Of a stretch of DNA of 64,000 bases, positions 60,680 through 64,000 are shown piece by piece. A program made the position numbers and the translations under genes. Source of the DNA: Streptomyces sp. F63 (GTDB lineage Bacteria; Actinomycetota; Actinomycetes; Streptomycetales; Streptomycetaceae); assembly GCF_018070345.1 (NCBI RefSeq), contig NZ_JAGPXX010000023.1, positions 1 to 64,000 of the forward strand, given 5' to 3'. Under the pieces are notes generated by a model. The model was not told the DNA's origin, did not search any database, and worked only from the letters and a program-made list of their open reading frames with translations. Numbering within the stretch: position 1 is the stretch's first letter; the number at the start of each line of letters is the position of its first letter.

Positions 60680-61663
60680 TCAGGGACCCCGGAAGGTGGC
60701 GCGGTAGGCGCTCGGCGACACGCCCAGCGCCGCCCGCAGATGCTGCCGCAGTGAGGCGCCCGTACCGAATCCCGCCTCCGCCGCGATCCGGTCCACCGGC
60801 AGATCGGTCTCCTCCAGCAGTTCCCGGGCCCGTTCCACCCGGCGTCGCGTGAGCCACTCCAGCGGGGTCAGCCCGGTCTCCTCCCGGAAGCGGCGGCTGA
60901 ACGTCCGCACGCTCATCGAGCACCGCGCGGCCAGCTCGCGGAGCGCGACCGGCCGGCCCAGGTGCTCCTCGGCCCAGGCCCGGGCCGGCGCCGTGGACGA
61001 GAGCCGCGGTTCCGGCACGGGCCGCGGCACGTACTGGGCCTGGCCGCCCTCCCGGTGCGGCGGTACGACGGTGTGCCGGGCGAGCGCCGCCGCCACCGCC
61101 GCGCCGTGATCCCGGCGGATCATGTGGAGGCACAGATCGATCCCCGCGGCCTCGCCCGCGGAGGTCAGGACGTCCCCGTCGTCGGTGTAGAGCACCCCGG
61201 GATCGAGGGCGACATCGGGGAAGAGCTCCCGGAAGCGCGCGGCGGACTTCCAGTGGGTCGTCGCCCTGCGGCCGTCCAGCAGCCCGGCGGCGGCGAGCAC
61301 GAAGGCGCCGGTGCACACGGAGGCGATCCGCGTCCCCGGCCGGACCCGTGCCAGTGCCGCGGCGACCGCGGGGGAGAGGTGCCCCGCCGCGTGCGCCTCG
61401 TCGTCGTCCCGGGAGGCCGGGACGATCACCGTGCGGGCCCCGCCCAGCGCCTCGGGACCGCGGCCGACCCGGACCGGGAAGTCGGCGTCCGTGCGGATGT
61501 CGCCCGGCTCGGGCGCGCAGGTCACCACCTCGTACAGCGGCTCGCCGCCCGCCGACTCGGCCCGCCCGAACAACTGGTGCACCAGGCCGAGTTCCATGGG
61601 CAGCAGGCCGGGCCGGACGAGGACGGCGACCGGATGACGGTCCGGGTACCGGAAGACGGTCAT
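60680..61663 (-). CDS. GlxA-family AraC regulator (DJ-1/PfpI plus HTH)
   Basis: 327 residues. Residues about 8-185 are a DJ-1/PfpI-like domain (VAVLVRPGLLPMELGLVHQL; IASVCTGAFVLAAAGLLDGR with the nucleophile-elbow Cys). Residues about 220-325 are an AraC HTH (LAARCSMSVRTFSRRFREET and IAAEAGFGTGASLRQHLRAA). It is divergent from a quinone-reductase gene across 122 bp, so that gene is its likely target. AAGGAT precedes the ATG at 61663. Confidence 0.9.
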   Translation of the reverse strand: MTVFRYPDRHPVAVLVRPGLLPMELGLVHQLFGRAESAGGEPLYEVVTCAPEPGDIRTDADFPVRVGRGPEALGGARTVIVPASRDDDEAHAAGHLSPAVAAALARVRPGTRIASVCTGAFVLAAAGLLDGRRATTHWKSAARFRELFPDVALDPGVLYTDDGDVLTSAGEAAGIDLCLHMIRRDHGAAVAAALARHTVVPPHREGGQAQYVPRPVPEPRLSSTAPARAWAEEHLGRPVALRELAARCSMSVRTFSRRFREETGLTPLEWLTRRRVERARELLEETDLPVDRIAAEAGFGTGASLRQHLRAALGVSPSAYRATFRGP

Positions 61664-61785
61664 GGCGCGATCCTTGCACATACCGGCCGTCCGGCCACTC
61701 GTCCCGGCGACACCCGGACCGAAGAATCGGCGGCGGACCAGGGCGCCCCTGCGGGAGCGCCGCGAACCCGGAAAAGGACCGTCAG

Positions 61786-62613
61786 ATGAGAGTGCTGTGG
61801 ATCCACGCCCACCCCGAGCCGCGCTCCCTGAGCGCCGCCCTCCGTGACGAGGGCCTGCGCGCCCTGCGCGGACTCGGCCACGAGCACCGGCAGAGCGACC
61901 TCTACGCGATGGGCTGGAACCCCGTCGTGGACCGGCGGGACTTCCCGGGCCACGAGCCGGACCGCCGCCTGCTCGTCTCCGCCGCCTCCGAGGCGGCCCA
62001 CCTCTCCGGGCGGCTGAGCGCCGACATCCGCGCCGAGCAGGAGAAGATCCGCTGGGCCGACACCCTGATCGTGCAGTTCCCGCTCTGGTGGTTCGGACCG
62101 CCGGCCATCCTCAAGGGCTGGTTCGACCGGGTCTTCGTCAAGGGCTTCGCCTACGGCGTCAGGGACCAGGAGGACGGCCGCACCCTGCGCTACGGCGACG
62201 GCGGACTCGCCGGCCGGCGCGCGATGGCCGTCGTCACCACCGGAGGCGCCGCACCGGCCTTCGGGCCGCGCGGCGTCAACGGCGACCTCGACAGCCTGCT
62301 CTTCCCGCTGCACCACGGCACGTTCTGGTACACGGGCATGGCGGCCCTCCCGCCGTTCGCCGTGTACGGGGCGGACCGCCTCGACGCGGCCGGGTACGCG
62401 GCGGCCGCCGCCGGCCTGCGCGAACGGCTGCGCACCCTGCCGGACACCGAGCCGATCCCGTACCGCCGCGAAGCGGGCGGGGAGTACGGCGAGGACCTCG
62501 TCCTGCGCCCGGACATCGAGCCCGGCCGCACCGGGCCGGCCGTCCACCGCGCCGACCCGGTCCCGGCGGGCCGGGACGGCGGACGTGTCCCCTGCGGGGC
62601 CGGGGAACGGTGA
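61786..62613 (+). CDS. NAD(P)H quinone oxidoreductase, flavodoxin-like (NQO1/KefF type)
   Basis: 275 residues. MRVLWIHAHPEPRSLSAAL is the flavodoxin-like FMN/FAD start. WADTLIVQFPLWWFGPPAIL, KGWFDRVFVKGFAYG and VVTTGGAAPAF follow the NQO1/MdaB family. It reduces quinones by two electrons, protecting against electrophiles. The C-terminal 40 residues are a disordered extension. AAAAGGA precedes the ATG. Divergent from the GlxA-type regulator, which probably controls it. Confidence 0.92.
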   Translation: MRVLWIHAHPEPRSLSAALRDEGLRALRGLGHEHRQSDLYAMGWNPVVDRRDFPGHEPDRRLLVSAASEAAHLSGRLSADIRAEQEKIRWADTLIVQFPLWWFGPPAILKGWFDRVFVKGFAYGVRDQEDGRTLRYGDGGLAGRRAMAVVTTGGAAPAFGPRGVNGDLDSLLFPLHHGTFWYTGMAALPPFAVYGADRLDAAGYAAAAAGLRERLRTLPDTEPIPYRREAGGEYGEDLVLRPDIEPGRTGPAVHRADPVPAGRDGGRVPCGAGER

Positions 62614-62632
62614 GCGGCGGACGGCGGGCGGC

Positions 62633-62668
62633 GGGTGGGACGGGGTCGGCGGGTGGGACGGGGTCGGT
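62633..62668. repeat. 18-bp tandem repeat
   Basis: GGGTGGGACGGGGTCGGC repeats at 62633-62650 and 62651-62668, differing only in the last base. It fills most of the gap between the quinone reductase and the convergent response regulator. Confidence 0.85.
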
Positions 62669-63102
62669 CAGCGGTTCGGCAGCCGGACCACCGTCAGGAA
62701 GAACTCGTCGATCTGCCGGATCGCCGAGATGAACGCGTCGAGGTCCACCGGCTTGGTGACGTACGCGTTGGCGTGCAGCTTGTAGCTGCGGAGGATGTCC
62801 TCCTCGGCGGCGGAGGTGGTCAGCACCACCACCGGGATGGTCGACAGCTCCGAGTCCGACTTGACCTGCTCCAGGACCTGCCGCCCGTCGTACTTGGGCA
62901 GGTTGAGGTCCAGCAGGATCAGGTCGGGCCGGGGCGCCCCGGCGTGGGCGCCGCGCTGGTACAGGAAGTCCAGCGCCTCCTCGCCGTCCTGGACGACGTG
63001 CAGGGTGTTGCCGATCTTGTCCTCGAAGGCCTCACGGGTCATCAGGACGTCGCCGGGGTCGTCCTCGACGAGCAGGACCTCGATCGGGCGGGGGGTGTTC
63101 AT
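62668..63102 (-). CDS. Single-domain response regulator, Rcp1-like
   Basis: 144 residues, receiver domain only. IEVLLVEDDPGD holds the acidic pair, LILLDLNLPKYDG the phospho-acceptor Asp near 62, VVVLTTSAAEED the Thr switch, and YVTKPVDLDAF the Lys. No output domain. It overlaps the histidine kinase by 4 nt, so it is the kinase's partner. Rcp1-type regulators pair with phytochrome-like kinases. Confidence 0.92.
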   Translation of the reverse strand: MNTPRPIEVLLVEDDPGDVLMTREAFEDKIGNTLHVVQDGEEALDFLYQRGAHAGAPRPDLILLDLNLPKYDGRQVLEQVKSDSELSTIPVVVLTTSAAEEDILRSYKLHANAYVTKPVDLDAFISAIRQIDEFFLTVVRLPNR

Positions 63103-64000
63103 GCGGTGGCTTCCTCGTGGGCGGTGACAGCGTGCGGAACCATCCGGCCGGGGAGGGTGAAGCAGATGCGGGTGCCCTCGGCCCGTTCGGTGTCCAGGGT
63201 GATCCGACCGCCGTGATGCTCGACGATCTTCTTGCAGAGTGCCAGACCGATGCCGGTTCCGGTATACGTCTCCCGGCCGTGCAGCCGCTGGAAGATGACG
63301 AAGACCTTCTCGCTGAACTCCGGCGGGATGCCGATGCCGTTGTCGGTCACGCAGAACCGCCAGTCCCCGTCCTCCCCGTCCTCCCCGTTCTCCCGGCTCT
63401 CCCCGTCCTCCCCGGAGCGCTCGGCGCTGATCGTCACCACGGGAGCGCGGTCGGGGGAGCGGAACTTCACGGCGTTGCCGACGAGGTTCTGCCAGAGCAT
63501 CGCCAGGGTGGTCGGGTCGCCCGTCACCTCGGGCAGGGTGTCCGGGCGCTCCACGCGGGCGCCGGACTCCTCGATCGCCGTCGAGAGGTTGGCCAGGGCC
63601 CGGTCCAGCGTTTCGTCGAGCGGCACGGTCCTGCGGTCGTCGTTGACGCGGCCGACCCGGGAGAAGGTCAGCAGGTCGTTGATGAGGATCTGCATCCGCT
63701 TCGCCCCGTCGACGGCGAAGGCGATGTACTGCTTGCCGCGCTCGTCCAGCTCGCCGCCGTAGCGTTTCTCCAGCAACTGGCAGAAGGAGGCCACCTTCCG
63801 CAGGGGTTCCTGCAGGTCGTGCGACGCCACATAGGCGAACTGCTCCAGCTCGGCGTTGGAGCGCCGCAGCTCGACGGCCTGCGCGTCGAGGTCGCCGGTC
63901 TGCTGGGTGAGGCGGGCCTCGCGGTTGCGGGTCGCCTCCAGCTCCTGGACGATCCGGTGCCGCATCGCCTCCACGGCCAGGGCGACCGCCCGCACGTCGG
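63099..64000 (-). CDS. Histidine kinase, phytochrome-type C-terminal part (N-terminus outside window)
   Basis: At least 300 residues; the frame is open to the window edge. A coiled helix (ATRNREARLTQQTGDLDAQ) precedes the dimerisation domain FAYVASHDLQEPLRKVASF, where the phospho-His is. The ATPase follows: LWQNLVGNAVKF (N-box), VTDNGIGIPPEFSEKVFVIF (G1), TGIGLALCKKIVEHHGG (G2). A short Gly/Glu/Asp insert (SGEDGESRENGEDGEDGD) lies in the ATPase. The start of the visible part looks like the end of a HAMP-type linker, so sensor domains should lie upstream. Confidence 0.92.
   Translation of the reverse strand, partial: DVRAVALAVEAMRHRIVQELEATRNREARLTQQTGDLDAQAVELRRSNAELEQFAYVASHDLQEPLRKVASFCQLLEKRYGGELDERGKQYIAFAVDGAKRMQILINDLLTFSRVGRVNDDRRTVPLDETLDRALANLSTAIEESGARVERPDTLPEVTGDPTTLAMLWQNLVGNAVKFRSPDRAPVVTISAERSGEDGESRENGEDGEDGDWRFCVTDNGIGIPPEFSEKVFVIFQRLHGRETYTGTGIGLALCKKIVEHHGGRITLDTERAEGTRICFTLPGRMVPHAVTAHEEATA

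Noticed and set aside
1..64000. Insertion sequences, integrases, tRNA or rRNA genes
   Set aside because: No transposase or integrase motifs and no cloverleaf-like or rRNA sequence were found by eye; a tRNA scan was not possible.

Overview
The window reads as one stretch of a very GC-rich actinomycete chromosome, almost certainly Streptomyces or a close relative. The support is gene content: two XRE/DUF5753 plus DUF397 regulator units, an RsbW-like ATPase, actinobacterial CtaD/CtaF/QcrB proteins, an F420-type PPOX oxidoreductase, many GTG starts and frequent 4-nt ATGA/GTGA overlaps. I saw no rRNA, tRNA, CRISPR array, transposase or phage gene. All names come from reading motifs; no database was searched.

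Layout. 1-2440 is the 3' end of a secreted IPT/TIG and Ig-like repeat protein whose DNA repeats are nearly identical. 2628-7051 holds an AraC/GyrI-type regulator, a small membrane protein, a GNAT acetyltransferase and a whiJ/abaA-like unit (ATPase, XRE/DUF5753, DUF397). 7188-8648 is a secreted SGNH hydrolase. 9400-17410 is a seven-gene operon for ADP-heptose synthesis and transfer: gmhB, GT9, GT4-like, GT4, gmhA, a bifunctional hldE with an internal duplication, and a second GT9. 17602-26761 carries small charged proteins, a PRC-barrel/DUF2382 protein, a glycogen-debranching-like enzyme, a DUF309 protein, a second XRE/DUF397 unit with 12-bp iterons, and two small conserved ORFs.

27074-34635 pairs a HypX/HoxX-like protein with an overlapping B12-radical SAM protein (HpnR-like), followed by a hemerythrin, TPP enzyme and GH15 operon behind a sigma-B-like promoter. 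34677-39493 (minus strand) is an orphan respiratory module ctaD-ctaF-qcrB plus an SDR. 39745-46258 has a small regulator-like protein, an alpha/beta hydrolase with a phosphoribosyltransferase, and a divergent pair of an FMN 2-hydroxyacid oxidase and a flavin dehydrogenase. 46287-50524 is a SpoIIE phosphatase, a helical partner protein and a molybdopterin oxidoreductase lacking one expected cluster cysteine. 50900-63102 contains small stress-type proteins, a pyruvyltransferase with a phosphoesterase, an F420/PPOX enzyme, a membrane acyltransferase, a ZIP transporter, a phospholipase D-type enzyme, a dinucleotide-binding reductase, and a GlxA-type regulator divergent from a quinone reductase. 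The window ends in a response regulator and histidine kinase pair cut by the edge.

How the parts fit. Many genes look like a stress or envelope toolkit: sigma-B-like promoters (GNNT, 14-16 bp, GGGTAC) lie ahead of at least three transcription units, and small hydrophilic proteins, hemerythrin, PRC-barrel and carbohydrate-storage enzymes recur. The most distinctive units are the heptose operon, the HypX/B12-rSAM pair with a degenerate formyltransferase, the orphan oxidase module, and the repeat-built operators in front of both XRE units.
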